From: Desulfobacula sp.
GTDB lineage: Bacteria > Desulfobacterota > Desulfobacteria > Desulfobacterales > Desulfobacteraceae
Reading direction: 5' to 3'
Assembly (NCBI GenBank): GCA_029940245.1
Contig: JAOZRF010000169.1
Coordinates: 1 to 6,341, forward strand
DNA length: 6,341 nt
Positions 5,103-6,341 of this stretch are shown piece by piece. The notes beneath the pieces were generated by a model. It did not search any database, had not been told where the DNA came from, and worked only from the letters and a program-made list of their open reading frames with translations. Numbering within the stretch: the first letter of the stretch is position 1; every line of letters starts with the position of its first letter. A program made the translations under genes and the position numbers.

Positions 5103-5864
5103 ATGTTAAAAAAATACCAGGCTCCAATTGTTAAAAAGGCATTCATTATTTTGGATGCGATTTCAAAAAGTTCTCAAGGGTTGAAAATCAGCGAGATTTC
5201 AACCAGTATGGCTATCAGCAAAAGCACTGTCCACGGTATTACCGCAGCCCTTGAGGAGCGGGGAGCCATCATCCGTGACTCCATTTCAAAAAAATACACC
5301 ATCGGCATTACGCTCATGGAACTTGGCAAAGCTGCCTATGAGAGAATCGATTTTAAAAACATTGCCAAACCTGTCATGGAGGAGCTGATGGAGCAATGCC
5401 AGGAATCTGTTTTTCTCGGCATCAGGAATGGAAACACGGTAACCGTAGTGGATATTGTTGAATCCAAAAGAGATTTTAAGATCACTTCCCCCATTGGAAC
5501 TTCCCTTCCATTGATGGCCGCAGCAACGGGAAAGATATTCCTGTCCTTGATGGAACCAGAGGATCTGAAAAAATATCTGCATTCAAATCCATTGGTCAGG
5601 TATACGCCCCACACCATTACAGATCCGGATCTCTATGCAAAAGAGTTGAATAATGTTCGAAAAAACGGCGTTTCCACTGATGATGAAGAATATCTTTCCG
5701 GCGTCAGGGCGGTTGCAGCTCTCATCAAACCCTATGGCACCTATATCCCTGCCATCTGGGTCGTTGGATTCAAGGCTTCCATGTCCGATAAAAAAATACA
5801 GACCATTATCGAGCAAACCAGGATGGCTGCTGAACGGATCGGCAAAAGGCTGGGGCAGACATGA
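5103..5864 (+). CDS. IclR-family transcriptional regulator
   Basis: This 253-residue cytoplasmic regulator has an N-terminal winged helix-turn-helix (residues ~9-68; the ISEISTSMAISKSTVHGITAAL segment, 29-50, carries the HTH). The C-terminal effector-binding domain (~75-253) shows SPIGTSLPLMAAATGKIFL and DDEEYLSGVRAVAALI, the conserved blocks around the ligand pocket. IclR proteins often control small-molecule catabolism, so the hydroxylase operon upstream is the natural target; this is inference from position. I chose the ATG at 5103. An in-frame TTG at 5085 would add MADRQK and lies within the MoeB-like fragment. The ribosome site is weak (GGCGGA, 5087-5092). The TAG of the truncated upstream frame ends 7 nt before the ATG, so reinitiation may drive translation. 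No separate promoter is evident, and it may be co-transcribed with the hydroxylase. The 3' end overlaps the next gene by ATGA. Confidence 0.92.
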   Translation: MLKKYQAPIVKKAFIILDAISKSSQGLKISEISTSMAISKSTVHGITAALEERGAIIRDSISKKYTIGITLMELGKAAYERIDFKNIAKPVMEELMEQCQESVFLGIRNGNTVTVVDIVESKRDFKITSPIGTSLPLMAAATGKIFLSLMEPEDLKKYLHSNPLVRYTPHTITDPDLYAKELNNVRKNGVSTDDEEYLSGVRAVAALIKPYGTYIPAIWVVGFKASMSDKKIQTIIEQTRMAAERIGKRLGQT

Positions 5865-6341
5865 GCAAAATTATCTTTCGCATTTTCCTTGTCCTTTTTT
5901 GCAGCCTTTTTCTTTATGGAAATATTTATTTCTGGATTGATGAAAACGGGACAAAACATTTTTCCAATGTTTCTTTACCCCTGAATAAAACCGTTGACGA
6001 ACAAAAGGAAAGCAAGGCTGTTTTTAAAAAGCTGTCATCCAAAAAAAATAACGCACCCTTATTTGAGGTGGTAAAAATTTTTGATGGGGACACCATCCGG
6101 GTCAAAGGGCTTGATCTGATATTTAAAATACGGCTTGTGGGAATTGACTGCCCTGAAATTGGATATAACGGCCGGAAAAACCAGCCCTTCAGCCAAAAAG
6201 CAAAACAATATTTAATCCATTTACTTGAACATCAAAAGGTTGCGATTAAAACTTATGGGACAGACGTTTATAATCGGCAACTGGCCGAAGTTTTTACTGA
6301 TACTAAAAATATTAACCTGGAAATGATAAAGGCAGGCATGT
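5861..6341 (+). CDS. Exported DUF4124-like / thermonuclease (SNase-fold) protein, 3' end cut by the window
   Basis: 160 residues are visible before the window ends. Residues ~4-20 (IIFRIFLVLFCSLFLYG) are a hydrophobic, signal-peptide-like segment. Residues 22-40, with YFWIDENGTKHFSN, match the DUF4124 pattern (YxWxDxxGxxHFSD) of many envelope proteins. From ~67 on is a staphylococcal-nuclease-fold domain: DGDT (75-78), IRLVGIDCPE (90-99) and YNRQLAEVF (137-145). D75, D77, R91, D96, E99 and R139 align with D19, D21, R35, D40, E43 and R87 of staphylococcal nuclease, so a Ca-dependent extracytoplasmic nuclease is expected to be active. The following INLEMIKAGM matches the usual VNxxLVxxGxA block; roughly 10-30 more residues should lie beyond the window. 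The ATG overlaps the iclR stop (ATGA), so translation is probably coupled, though no functional link to the hydroxylase is known. Confidence 0.9.
   Translation, partial: MSKIIFRIFLVLFCSLFLYGNIYFWIDENGTKHFSNVSLPLNKTVDEQKESKAVFKKLSSKKNNAPLFEVVKIFDGDTIRVKGLDLIFKIRLVGIDCPEIGYNGRKNQPFSQKAKQYLIHLLEHQKVAIKTYGTDVYNRQLAEVFTDTKNINLEMIKAGM

Noticed and set aside
5741..5959. Minus-strand and alternative-frame open stretches across the iclR/nuclease junction and across the hydroxylase genes
   Set aside because: They are shadows of strongly supported genes with clear domain motifs, and none has recognisable protein features of its own.

Overview
The window is bacterial: compact genes, strong Shine-Dalgarno sites, short or overlapping gene junctions and a moderate, AT-leaning composition. 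The mix of a three-subunit molybdenum hydroxylase, an IclR regulator and a DUF4124-plus-nuclease protein would fit an anaerobic Desulfobacterota-type bacterium (relatives of Desulfobacter or Desulfobacula). That placement is a guess from gene style; no marker gene is present.

Left part (1-932). Bases 137-268 encode a 43-residue piece that resembles an N-terminal segment of Fic-family proteins and then stops, so it looks like a gene remnant. Directly after it come a good sigma-70 promoter (TTGACA, 17 nt, TATTTT), a palindrome over the expected transcription start, and a complete type II toxin-antitoxin pair, mazE (343-600) and mazF (600-932), joined by a TAATG stop/start overlap.

Intergenic part (933-1241). 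There is no gene here. The first ~95 bases are dense in inverted repeats. The rest holds a second promoter candidate, a 9-bp direct repeat one helical turn apart across its -35 box, and an inverted repeat TGTTGGCA/TGTCAACA.

Central operon (1242-4978). Three genes encode a xanthine-oxidase-family molybdenum hydroxylase in the order FAD subunit, 2x[2Fe-2S] subunit, molybdopterin subunit. All cofactor motifs are intact, including the catalytic glutamate of the large subunit (E741). The substrate cannot be read from the sequence. An unusual QRGHGAVI stretch in the large subunit, and the lack of a [4Fe-4S] insertion in the FAD subunit, argue against a standard CO dehydrogenase or a standard 4-hydroxybenzoyl-CoA reductase.

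Right part (4979-6341). Nine bases after the large-subunit stop lies a 35-residue fragment matching the N-terminus of MoeB/HesA/ThiF adenylyltransferases. It is cut off just after its nucleotide-binding GxGGxG motif. An IclR-family regulator (5103-5864) follows, probably the local regulator of the hydroxylase operon. It overlaps by ATGA a secreted-looking protein with an N-terminal DUF4124-like segment and a staphylococcal-nuclease domain, which runs off the window end.

The hydroxylase genes would take electrons from an unidentified substrate (Mo to FeS to FAD). The lost MoeB/HesA-like gene was probably a cofactor-maturation partner, and the IclR protein probably senses the substrate or a product. 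I see no clearly new class of system. The best leads are the unassigned hydroxylase and the deletion-like junction that fuses a broken moeB/hesA-like gene to iclR.
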